NCBI GenBank assembly: GCA_963761655.1
Contig: CAVXHI010000003.1
Coordinates: 372,001 to 436,000, forward strand
DNA length: 64,000 nt
Direction: 5' to 3'
From: RYN-122 sp963761655
GTDB taxonomy: Bacteria > Actinomycetota > Actinomycetes > Mycobacteriales > SCTD01
In this document: piece after piece, positions 16,501-23,100 of the stretch
How positions within the stretch are numbered: the stretch's first letter is position 1
Layout: each line of letters opens with the position of its first letter
The notes under the pieces: model-generated
The model's input: the letters and a program-made list of their open reading frames with translations, nothing else
The model's database searches: none
What the model was told of the DNA's origin: nothing
Translations under genes and position numbers: made by a program

Positions 16501-17778
16501 CAGGGCGCCCGCGCCCGCGAAGTCCGGGGCGTCCAGGGCACACGCGTTGGCGTTGAACTTCTGCGCGTCCTCCACGAGGGCGTACACGTAGTCGTGGTCC
16601 TGGGCGGAGCCGGTCGCGATGCCGAGGGCCGTCCGCCCGAGGAAGGGGGTGTCGGGGAAGCCGGTCTCGGACGCGCCCGGCAGGCCGGTGCCCGCGGGAT
16701 CCAGGTACGTGAAGGTCCCGGGCGCACCGTTCGCCGAGGTGTACAGCCCGTTCCGCGGAGCCTGCATCTTCCCGACCGCGTTCAGCTTCTGGCCGGCCCG
16801 CCAGCCGACGGCCGCGAGGACGGCGCCACCGGCCGCCTTCCCCACGCCGCCCGGTGCCTGCACGACGACGTCGGTGACGATGTTGGCGAAGTAGCAGTTG
16901 CGGTCGGCGAGGTCGGTGCAGGTCGTCGGCAGGACGACGTTCGTGTAGCTCGCGCCCCGGTCGGTGGACCGGTAGAGGCCCTGGCTGGTGGCGAGGTAGA
17001 CCCTGGTCGGGTCCTTCGGGTCGACAGCGAGCTGGAACGACAGCGTGCCGCTGGGGACGCCCGTCGCGTGGACCCAGGTGGCGCCGTCGTCGTCGGTGTA
17101 GAAGGCGCCGAGCCCGGACAGGCTGCTGCCGCCGAAGGCCGGGTCGCCGGTGCCGAGCAGGATCCGGCCGGGGCGGCCGGCGACGGCGGAGTACGCCACC
17201 GTGCCGGTGATCTGGGTCGGCAGGCTGTCGCCGATGGAGCGCCAGTTCTTGCCGGCGTCCGTCGTCTCGTGCACGCCGCCGTTGGCGACCGCGGCGAGCC
17301 AGTGCCCGTCCTCGCCCGGCACGTAGGAGAGGTCCTCGATCCGGCCGGCCTGGTTGACGAAGCCCTGCTTGTTGACCGAGCCGTACTCGGGGCCGTTGCC
17401 GACGAGCGGGGTGCTCCCGAGTGGCGTCCAGATGGCAGTGGTGGCCGGGCCGGTCGCCGCGAGTCGCGAGGCCTGGGCCGCCCCGGCCGCGTAGGCCCCG
17501 GGCTGCACGCCGTACGGCGCCTGGTCCTGGGTCTCCCGCTGACCGTTCGCGAGCGCGAGCTCCCTGAACGACTCAGGGTGCTTCGCCGGGACGCAGGTCC
17601 CGCGCTGCCCGGCGGCGAACGACAGCAGGTCGGTCTCAGCCTCCAGCAGGAAGCCGACGGGGCAGCCGTCCTGGGCAGGCGCGGCGCTGGGCACGGACGC
17701 CGCGGGGAGCACCCCGACCGCGAGCAGGGCGGCGAGCCCCGTCGCGGCGGCGAGCAGGGACGGGCGGGGCAACGGCAC
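13507..17778 (-). CDS. Large secreted BNR/Asp-box beta-propeller protein with Thr-Pro linker and three C-terminal beta-domains
   Basis: A 1423-residue exported protein. Residues 1-35 form a signal peptide (LLAAATGLAALLAVGVLPAA). Residues about 100-980 are beta-propeller sequence with at least six Asp-box-like motifs (TDAGKNWRS, DDDGATWVH, TDRGASYTN, ADFGLTWTR, RDGGSTWTA, HDAGETFTD), as in sialidase-like/VPS10-like exoproteins. Residues about 980-1060 are a TPAPT-repeat linker. Then come three homologous domains of about 120 residues (starting near 1063, 1187 and 1307), each with an RxLDT-like start, GVP, YPxGxKP and a final VDVxGYY-type strand. There is no sortase or transmembrane anchor, so it is probably released or bound non-covalently. 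Substrate unknown; it could be a glycoside hydrolase relative or an adhesin. GTG at 17778 has CTGGAG upstream. Confidence 0.8.
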   Translation of the reverse strand: MPLPRPSLLAAATGLAALLAVGVLPAASVPSAAPAQDGCPVGFLLEAETDLLSFAAGQRGTCVPAKHPESFRELALANGQRETQDQAPYGVQPGAYAAGAAQASRLAATGPATTAIWTPLGSTPLVGNGPEYGSVNKQGFVNQAGRIEDLSYVPGEDGHWLAAVANGGVHETTDAGKNWRSIGDSLPTQITGTVAYSAVAGRPGRILLGTGDPAFGGSSLSGLGAFYTDDDGATWVHATGVPSGTLSFQLAVDPKDPTRVYLATSQGLYRSTDRGASYTNVVLPTTCTDLADRNCYFANIVTDVVVQAPGGVGKAAGGAVLAAVGWRAGQKLNAVGKMQAPRNGLYTSANGAPGTFTYLDPAGTGLPGASETGFPDTPFLGRTALGIATGSAQDHDYVYALVEDAQKFNANACALDAPDFAGAGALCAAGTVLNGVYGSADFGLTWTRLADSEALKSPAAQSALIGPGSATYSPGVQSWYNEWITPDPTMADPLTGAPTHLAFGLEEVWHNTTADNVLSPIGMSPVGSPVAPSQTTQFQTVGRYYGGQSCYGLVATVPVTCATNVQNTGATTTHPDQHAGVFVPDEDGKGVTLLVGNDGGAYAQHTTGSNVATQGGWGDGASGTGAGTMHTLLPYQASMAKDGTVYAGLQDNGELKILPDGRQFQVYGGDGFYSAVDPDDSRIAYEEYTNGAVSVTRDGGSTWTAINPALVAGLFATPFVMDPRDAKHLLIGGRDLKERTTGPTGAWTKVYDLGTRLQPGVATATADTSDPNNASANNQTSAVDLVGASAYVGYCGACDIVTGTRPFSSGIATNVGGTKPPKTGTSDGWHVAKAVGLPQRYVQGVTLDPADPRTVYAAVAGYGRRWIPPGALNDDTSKVGTGHVFVSHDAGETFTDISGNLPDLPANAVLLHGDALVVATDDGVYTTSSSAPGTYRTLAAGLPAAPVLSLQNSPRSPDEIVAASYGRGVYDLVLPAGGANPAPTTPAPTSPDPTTPAPTTPAPTTPAPTTPAPTTLAPTTPAPETPAPTTPAPTSPAPTSPAPSSPAPTTPAPTSPAPAVARSGQYHALSPERLLDTRTDRSPVSSVVDRGLVVRGVGGVPAKGVSAVVLSVTVPQTRQAGDLEVYPLGRKPQARTSNLNWPRSSTVSNLVTVAVGDADKVGLSVNDGTVDAVVDVLGWYGDDTDTSGARFTSVVPTRVLDTGSAGRLTAGADRRLVLRGVGGVPDRADVTGVVLNLTAEGVQQSADLQVFPTGARPARRTSNLGLLKGRTSATLVNASLGSDGSVGLSLSRSSARAIVDVVGYYGATGGRFVPMTPLRIVDRDTVTAGQDRTETVAARNGIPADAASLVANVTAVGATRPLDLQVYPTGSKPSVRTSVLNLRPGQAVPNLDVASLSGGSLSLSANTGSVQVILDAVGYFTAR
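14603..14838 (-). repeat. In-frame tandem repeat encoding the Thr-Pro linker
   Basis: Degenerate 15-base units (on the plus strand variants of GTCGTCGGAGCCGGG and GTCGTGGGTGCCGGG) repeat about 15 times and encode TPAPT-type pentapeptides. Units are multiples of three, so length changes would keep the frame. Confidence 0.8.
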
Positions 17779-17874
17779 GACGGCGCTCCAGGGTGCAGAC
17801 CAGCAGTGCCGAGGACTGTGGCACGTCCTGTCCGTCCGCGGAGGCCTCTCCGGGCTACCGCAGCGAGGGCCGGG

Positions 17875-18282
17875 TCACACCGCGGCGCCGCGCCGGCTGT
17901 CGACCATGACGCGCAGGTCGACGAGGAACACCGGCCCGCGGCGTCCGCGCCGCACCTCCAGCACGTACGCCGGCAGCTCGTCGGACCCGGCGTCGCCCCG
18001 CGGCAGCTCCTCCTCCGGGACGACGGCCGACACCGCGTCGACGGCGACCCCGACGGCCGCCACGCCCTCCTGCTCGAGCACGAGGACGTCGCCCCGGGCG
18101 CCGGGTGCCAGGCGCAGGTCGAGCACGGGCAAGGCGGTGCCGCGCAGGTCCAGCACCCCGGCGAGCGGCGGCGCCATCCCGGGGAGGTCGGCCAGCCCCT
18201 GCAGGCGCACCACCTCCCGCACCTCGCCGAGACGGGCGGCGTAGTCGCGCTCGCCGATCCGGAACGTCACCAGCGAGCTCAT
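17875..18282 (-). CDS. cheW: CheW-like chemotaxis coupling protein
   Basis: A 135-residue CheW-domain protein (FRIGERDYAARLGEVREVVR ... GVLDLRGTALPVLDLRLAPG ... FLVDLRVMVDSR). CheW scaffolds the histidine kinase CheA to chemoreceptors. The ATG at 18282 overlaps the cheR stop (ATGA). It is the last gene of a coupled hpt-cheB-cheR-cheW set. No CheA or receptor gene is in the window, so its kinase partner must be encoded elsewhere. Confidence 0.9.
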   Translation of the reverse strand: MSSLVTFRIGERDYAARLGEVREVVRLQGLADLPGMAPPLAGVLDLRGTALPVLDLRLAPGARGDVLVLEQEGVAAVGVAVDAVSAVVPEEELPRGDAGSDELPAYVLEVRRGRRGPVFLVDLRVMVDSRRGAAV

Positions 18283-19760
18283 CGGGTCTCCTCGGCAGGG
18301 GTCGGGGCGGCGAGCCGCCGGCACAGGGCGACGAGGTCGGCCAGGCTGCGGCCCCCCAGCTCGGGGGCGGCGGCGTCGCGCGCGGTCAGGGTGGCCGCGG
18401 CCGCGGCGTACTCGCGCCGCGCGGCCGCGCGGTCGCCGCACCGTTCGAGCGTGCTGCCGAGCAGGAAGTGCGCCAGCCCGGCGGCCGGGTCGGCGTAGAC
18501 GGCCTTGCGCAGGGCGACCAGCGCACCGGCGTCGTCGCCGAGGCTGACGAGAGCCAGGCCGCGCAGGTAGTGGGAGACGGCCAGCAGCGGGTCGGCAGCG
18601 GCCAGCTGCGCCGCGAGGTCGGCGGCCTCGGCGTACCGGCCGTCGGCGAGCGCGGCCCGCACCTGCGGCACCGCGGCGGCGCTGGACCCGAGCAGGCGCA
18701 CCCCCGGAGCGTCCGGCACGGTGCGCGGCGGCGGGGAGAGCCGGCCGGCCCGCGCGGGCGGGGTGGGGACGTGGTCGGGACGGGCGCCCGGGGAGAGCGC
18801 GCGGGGCCTCGGCACGGCGTCGGCGGGGAGACGGCGCGGGCCGGTGCGGCGCTCGGCGGTGGTCAGCGGGTCGTCGCCGGTCCGCCGGTCGGGAAGGACC
18901 GCGCGGCGGTCGGGCGGGCCGTCGAGCCGGCGGTAGACGAACGCGGCGGAGTCCCCCGAGCCGAGCGGGACGAGCCGGAAGTCCTCGCTGACCTGCCACA
19001 GGGTCTCGGAGTGGCCGAGGAACAGGTAGCCGCCGTCGCGCAGGGAGGTGTGCAGCCGGGACATCAGGCCGCGGGTCGTGTCCTTGCCGAAGTAGATGGT
19101 GACGTTGCGGCAGAGCACGAGGTCGAGCTCGCCGGGGCCGAAGGGGACGGGCTCGGTGACGAGGTTGTGGTGCCGCAGCTGGACGAGGTCCCGGACCTCC
19201 GGACGGACCTCCACGCCCCCGTCGGGACCGGGCCGGAAGTGCCGGGCGAGGTCGTCCGGCGTCGCCATCTGCACGGCACGGGGGCCGTACCGGGCGGAGC
19301 GGGCGGCCGCGAGGGCACGCTGGCTGACGTCGGTGCCGAGCACGCGGACGTCCCACCCGGCCGCACCGGAGGGCAGCAGCTCGCGCAGCAGCATGGCGAT
19401 CGTGTAGGGCTCCTCGCCGGTGGAGCAGCCGGCGCTCCAGATCCGGAGGCGCCGCGTGTCTGCCGCCGCCCGGATCAGCCCGGGCAGCACGTGCTGACGC
19501 AGGGCCCGGACCTGCGGGGGGTTCCGGAAGAAGTGCGTCTCCTGGATGGTGACCTCGTCGAGCAGCCGCTGGCGCTCCTCGGCGTCGGTCAGCAGCGCGA
19601 GGTAGGCGTCGACGTCGGGGACGCCGGTGGCGCGGAGCCGCTCGGCGACGCAGTAGCCGACCGAGTCGCGGCGGGACGGCTCGAACACCAGGCCGGCCAG
19701 CCGGCCCAGCAGGCCGCGGAGCTCCTCGAACTGGTCGTCGGTGAGCGCGGGCGGCCTCAT
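18279..19760 (-). CDS. cheR: CheR-type protein-glutamate methyltransferase with C-terminal TPR-like region
   Basis: SAM-dependent methylation of receptor glutamates. The 493-residue protein has the all-alpha CheR N domain (residues 1-75), the catalytic domain with SAGCSTGEEPYT, LGTDVS and CRNVTIYF, a Pro/Arg-rich linker (about 285-350), and a C-terminal helical repeat region (ALADGRYAEAADLAAQLAAADPLLAVSHYLRGLALVSL type) that looks like TPRs. CheR-TPR fusions are typical of alternative chemosensory pathways rather than the core flagellar system. ATG at 19760 overlaps the cheB stop, and its own stop overlaps cheW. Confidence 0.9.
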   Translation of the reverse strand: MRPPALTDDQFEELRGLLGRLAGLVFEPSRRDSVGYCVAERLRATGVPDVDAYLALLTDAEERQRLLDEVTIQETHFFRNPPQVRALRQHVLPGLIRAAADTRRLRIWSAGCSTGEEPYTIAMLLRELLPSGAAGWDVRVLGTDVSQRALAAARSARYGPRAVQMATPDDLARHFRPGPDGGVEVRPEVRDLVQLRHHNLVTEPVPFGPGELDLVLCRNVTIYFGKDTTRGLMSRLHTSLRDGGYLFLGHSETLWQVSEDFRLVPLGSGDSAAFVYRRLDGPPDRRAVLPDRRTGDDPLTTAERRTGPRRLPADAVPRPRALSPGARPDHVPTPPARAGRLSPPPRTVPDAPGVRLLGSSAAAVPQVRAALADGRYAEAADLAAQLAAADPLLAVSHYLRGLALVSLGDDAGALVALRKAVYADPAAGLAHFLLGSTLERCGDRAAARREYAAAAATLTARDAAAPELGGRSLADLVALCRRLAAPTPAEETR

Positions 19761-20878
19761 GCCCGCCCCAGCAGCGCGAGCAGCGCCGGACCGATCTGCT
19801 CCAGCGGCAGCTGCCGCTCGACCGCGCCCGCGGCCAGCGCGGCGGCCGGCATCCCGTAGACCGCACAGCTGGCCTCGTCCTGGCCCAGGGTGGGCGCGCC
19901 GCGGTCGCGCATCTCCTTGAGGCCGAGCGCGCCGTCGCGTCCCATCCCGGTCAGCAGGACCCCGACCGCGCTGGCGCCGAGGACGGAGGCGACGCTGCGG
20001 AAGGCGGCGTCGATGCCGGGGACGTGGAACTGGCCGGCGTCGGGCGGCGTCGCCAGGGTGCGGAGCCGGTCGTCCTGCACGAGCAGGTTGCCGCCGCTCG
20101 GGGCGACCGTCACCGTCCCCGGCTCGAGCCGCCGGCCGCTCCCTCCGACGACGACGGACAGCGGCACGAGGTCGTCCAGCCAGCTGACCAGCCCGGGGAT
20201 GAACCCCTCGGCCATGTGCTGCACGACGAGGACGGGCTGCGCGAGGTCGGCGGGGAGGCACCCGAGGACGGTGAGCAGCGCCTGGGGCCCGCCGGTGGAG
20301 GCGCCGATCGCGACCAGGCGGGCGTCACCGGAGGACGGCAGGGGCGGCTCCAGGACGGGCGCCGCGCCGAGGGGCCGGCGGCCGGAGGCGGTCGCACCGA
20401 GCGGCGCGGCGTGCAGGCCCTGCTCGCGCAGGCGGCCGCGGGGGTGGGTGATGACGCGGATGCGCGAGACCATGCGCAGGCGCCGGCGCAGGGCCTCGGC
20501 GTAGGACTCGAGCGTCCCGGTGTCCTCCGGGCCGGGCTTGGCGAGGACGTCGACGGCGCCGGCCGCCAGGGCCTCCACGGCGTTGCCGCTGTCCGTGCCG
20601 CCGACGAAGGCGCTGTAGACGAGGATCGGCGTCGGGGTCGAGGCCATGATCAGCTCGATCGCCTCGATGCCGCCCATGACCGGCAGGTCGAGGTCCATGA
20701 GCACGACCGCCGGACGCAGCCGGGCGACGAGTGCGACGGCCTCCCTGCCGTTGCGGGCCTCGCCGCAGACCGAGAACCCCGGGTCTGCGTCGACGGCCGC
20801 CCGCAGGAACCGGCGCTGGACCGGGCTGTCGTCCACGACGACGACGTCGAGCTGCGGCGTGCTGGCGGCAGGCGTCAC
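19757..20878 (-). CDS. cheB: CheB chemotaxis response regulator protein-glutamate methylesterase
   Basis: The 373-residue protein has an N-terminal receiver (DD at residues 16-17, phospho-acceptor Asp62 in VVLMDLDLPVMGG, Lys in LAKPGPED) joined by a Pro-rich linker to the methylesterase domain. The catalytic Ser, His and Asp are in GASTGGPQAL, VVQHMAEGF and TGMGRDGA. It removes methyl groups from receptor glutamates or deamidates glutamines. GTG at 20878 overlaps the TGA of the upstream Hpt gene. Phosphorylation by a CheA or through the adjacent Hpt protein is likely. Confidence 0.93.
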   Translation of the reverse strand: MTPAASTPQLDVVVVDDSPVQRRFLRAAVDADPGFSVCGEARNGREAVALVARLRPAVVLMDLDLPVMGGIEAIELIMASTPTPILVYSAFVGGTDSGNAVEALAAGAVDVLAKPGPEDTGTLESYAEALRRRLRMVSRIRVITHPRGRLREQGLHAAPLGATASGRRPLGAAPVLEPPLPSSGDARLVAIGASTGGPQALLTVLGCLPADLAQPVLVVQHMAEGFIPGLVSWLDDLVPLSVVVGGSGRRLEPGTVTVAPSGGNLLVQDDRLRTLATPPDAGQFHVPGIDAAFRSVASVLGASAVGVLLTGMGRDGALGLKEMRDRGAPTLGQDEASCAVYGMPAAALAAGAVERQLPLEQIGPALLALLGRA

Positions 20879-21186
20879 ACCGACCACGCACCGAGCGCGG
20901 CGGCGAGCTGCGCCACCTGCTCGGCGAACGGGCGGCCGTCGAGCAGCCGGGCCTCGACGTCCCGGGCGATCCGGCCGGCCCCGGGCTCGTCGACGACGAA
21001 GCTGCTGCTGCCCAGGGTGTGGGCGTCGCGGACGACGTCCGGCCCGGTGCGGCCGTCGGCCGCGGCCTGGACCAGTCGGGGCAGCCGCTCGGCCACCTCC
21101 TCGGCGAAGGCTCCGCGCAGGCCGGCGAGCACGTCGGGAGGGAGGTCCCTGCCGCGCGTCGTCCCGTGCTGCTGCGCCCCTCGCAC
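20875..21186 (-). CDS. Small Hpt (histidine phosphotransfer) domain protein
   Basis: A 103-residue helical protein. RDAHTLGSSSFVV aligns with the Hpt signature AHxLKGSS: His56 is the predicted phospho-acceptor, but the Lys that usually follows at +3 is missing, giving HTLGSS. The rest (GAGRIARDVEARLLDGRPFAEQVAQL) fits the four-helix bundle. GTG at 21186 follows GGTAGGG. It leads the coupled operon with cheB. It may relay phosphate to CheB in the absence of a local CheA, or be the P1-like partner of a split kinase; both are inference. Confidence 0.7.
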   Translation of the reverse strand: MRGAQQHGTTRGRDLPPDVLAGLRGAFAEEVAERLPRLVQAAADGRTGPDVVRDAHTLGSSSFVVDEPGAGRIARDVEARLLDGRPFAEQVAQLAAALGAWSV

Positions 21187-21258
21187 TGCCCTACCTGCCG
21201 TCCGTCGCCGAGCCCCCGTCCGTGGAGGATCGGGACGACCCGGAGCTCCCTTGAGCGA

Positions 21259-21866
21259 TCAGCCCACCGTGAACGCGGTGCCCTCGGTGCGCAGCGTCCC
21301 GACCCGGCCGACCACGCGGTAGGTGCCGGGCTCGGCCGCCTCCGCGCCGCCGGGACACCCTGGGCGGGAGCGGCGTCCGCCCCAGGTGAGGGTGGTGACC
21401 ACGAGCTGCTGCGGCTGCAGGACGACCGTCCCGTCCGGCCCGCCCGCGGCGCAGTCGTCGCTGCTCCAGATCCGGTCGCTCCCGCTGTAGACGAGCAGCT
21501 CGACCGCCCCGCGGCCCAGCGCGCGCGTGCAGGGGACCGCACCCCCGTTGCGCACCGCCAGCCGCAGGGCCGGCCGGGGGGAGGCGGCGTAGCGGGACCG
21601 GTCGGGCGTGGCGGTGACCCGCAGGGCGTCGTCGGCGCAGGCGGTCGGGGACGCGCTCGGGCTCGGGCTCGGGCTGGCAGGGTCGACGTCGTCGGGACCG
21701 GGGCGGCGGTCGGCGACGCCTGGGCCAGGGCCTCGGGACCGGGGTCGTCCCCGCCGCACCGGCTGAGCAGGACCAGCAGCAGCACGGCGACCGCCGCGAC
21801 GACCGCCCGGCGCCGCCAGTAGGTCCCGGCGGGCAGGGGCCCGACGGGGCGCAGGTGCAGGGGCAT
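21259..21866 (-). CDS. Membrane-anchored DUF4232-like protein, single apparent frameshift
   Basis: The ATG at 21866 opens a frame with a basic N terminus and one membrane segment (WRRRAVVAAVAVLLLVLL), then GGDDPGPEAL and a Thr/Pro stretch. The conserved extracytoplasmic domain (CADDALRVTATPDRSRY ... AVRNGGAVPCTRALG ... SGSDRIWSSDDC ... GTYRVVGRVGTLRTE) lies in the -1 frame. Total length 608 is 3n+2, so one base is missing somewhere in the Pro/Thr/Ser linker (about 21650-21760). With it restored the protein would be about 202 residues. The gene next to mutY in several high-GC actinobacteria appears similar; function unknown. The divergent mutY start is 24 bases away. Confidence 0.65.
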
Positions 21867-21874
21867 CGGGGTCG

Positions 21875-21884
21875 AGCCTAGCCT
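21875..21884. promoter_or_regulatory. Bidirectional promoter core with overlapping -10 elements (mutY and divergent gene)
   Basis: AGCCTAGCCT contains TAGCCT on the plus strand (21879-21884, 6 bases before the mutY GTG) and TAGGCT on the minus strand (21880-21875, 8 bases before the ATG at 21866). Both -10 hexamers use the same TA step at 21879-21880. No Shine-Dalgarno is seen on either side, so both transcripts would be leaderless. Confidence 0.6.
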
Positions 21885-21890
21885 CGGGAC

Positions 21891-22766
21891 GTGCTCACGG
21901 AGGTGCTCGTCCAGTGGTACGCGGGTGCCGCCCGCGACCTCCCCTGGCGCCGGCCGGGCACCACGCCGTACGCCGTCCTCGTCAGCGAGGTCATGCTCCA
22001 GCAGACGCCGGTGGTGCGGGTCGCGCCGGTGTACGAGGCGTGGCTGGCGCGGTGGCCGACGGCGTCGGCGCTGGCGGCGGACGAGCCCGGCGAGGCGGTC
22101 CGCGCCTGGGGCCGCCTCGGCTACCCGCGGCGGGCGCTCCGGCTGCACGCGGCGGCCTGCGCGGTGGTCGAGCGCCACGGCGGGGAGCTGCCGTCGACCG
22201 TCCCGGAGCTGCTCGCGCTGCCCGGCGTCGGCGACTACACGGCGCGGGCGGTGGCGGCGTTCGCCTTCCGGCAGCGGGCCCCCGTGGTCGACACCAACGT
22301 CCGGCGGGTCGTGGCGCGGGTCGTCGAGGGCGTGGCCGATGCCGCGGTCACCCGGCGGGACCTCGCTCTCGTGGAGGCCCTCCTGCCGGAGGACCCCGAG
22401 ACGGCCGCGGTCGCCTCGATCGCCTTCATGGAGCTCGGCGCGCTGGTGTGCACCGCCCGGGCACCGCGCTGCCCGTCCTGCCCGGTCGTCGACCTGTGCG
22501 CCTGGACCCGCGCCGGCCAGCCGCCGCTGGACGCCCCGGTACGGCGGCCGCAGGGGTACGCGGGCACCGACCGGCAGGTCCGCGGGCGGCTGCTGGGGGT
22601 CCTGCGCGACGCGGACGGCCCGGTCGACGCCGACCTGCTGGCCCAGGTCTGGGACGAGCCGGTGCAGCGGGCCCGGGCGCTCGACGGACTCGTCGCGGAC
22701 GGCCTCGTGGACCCGCTGCCGGACGGCCGCTACGCGCTGCCTACCGGCCGAGCAGCTCCGCGATGA
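21891..22766 (+). CDS. mutY: A/G-specific adenine glycosylase MutY
   Basis: Base-excision repair enzyme removing adenine opposite 8-oxoguanine. The 291-residue protein has the HhH-GPD fold (SEVMLQQTPV, LPGVGDYTARAV with the catalytic Asp region VVDTNVRRV) and the 4Fe-4S cluster motif C-x6-C-x2-C-x5-C (CTARAPRC ... CPVVDLC). It is shorter than E. coli MutY because the C-terminal NUDIX-like 8-oxoG recognition domain is reduced, as in many actinobacterial members. GTG at 21891 with a leaderless promoter. Its last 26 bases overlap the convergent receiver gene. Confidence 0.92.
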   Translation: MLTEVLVQWYAGAARDLPWRRPGTTPYAVLVSEVMLQQTPVVRVAPVYEAWLARWPTASALAADEPGEAVRAWGRLGYPRRALRLHAAACAVVERHGGELPSTVPELLALPGVGDYTARAVAAFAFRQRAPVVDTNVRRVVARVVEGVADAAVTRRDLALVEALLPEDPETAAVASIAFMELGALVCTARAPRCPSCPVVDLCAWTRAGQPPLDAPVRRPQGYAGTDRQVRGRLLGVLRDADGPVDADLLAQVWDEPVQRARALDGLVADGLVDPLPDGRYALPTGRAAPR

Positions 22767-23100
22767 CCTCGCCCAGCTCGACCAGGCGCTCCTTGCGCAG
22801 GTAGCCGTCGACCGCGGGCTCGGCCTGCGCCCGTTCGGCCATGTCGAGGGCAGTGCAGAGCAGGACGACGGTGCTGGCGTGGGCGGCCTTGATCTGCGGG
22901 GCCGCCTCCAGACCGGTCAGCAGTCCCTCCAGCTGGTTGTCCAGCAGCACGAGGTCGGGCCGCAGGCCGGCCACCAGGTCGATCGCGTCCTCGGCCGAGC
23001 CGGTCACGCCGACGAGCTCCAGCCCGGGCTCGGTCTCGAGCAGCATCGTGATGACCGACCGCACGGTCGGGTCGTCCTCGACGAGCAGCACGCGGGTCAC
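22741..23100 (-). CDS. Single-domain response regulator (receiver only)
   Basis: A 119-residue CheY-like receiver: acidic pocket EDD (residues 8-10), phospho-acceptor Asp54 in VLLDNQLEG, Thr in LLCTALD and Lys in GYLRKE. There is no output domain. GTG at 23100 overlaps the stop of the upstream histidine kinase, so the two are a coupled kinase-receiver pair. It would act by protein-protein contact or in a phosphorelay. Confidence 0.88.
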   Translation of the reverse strand: MTRVLLVEDDPTVRSVITMLLETEPGLELVGVTGSAEDAIDLVAGLRPDLVLLDNQLEGLLTGLEAAPQIKAAHASTVVLLCTALDMAERAQAEPAVDGYLRKERLVELGEVIAELLGR

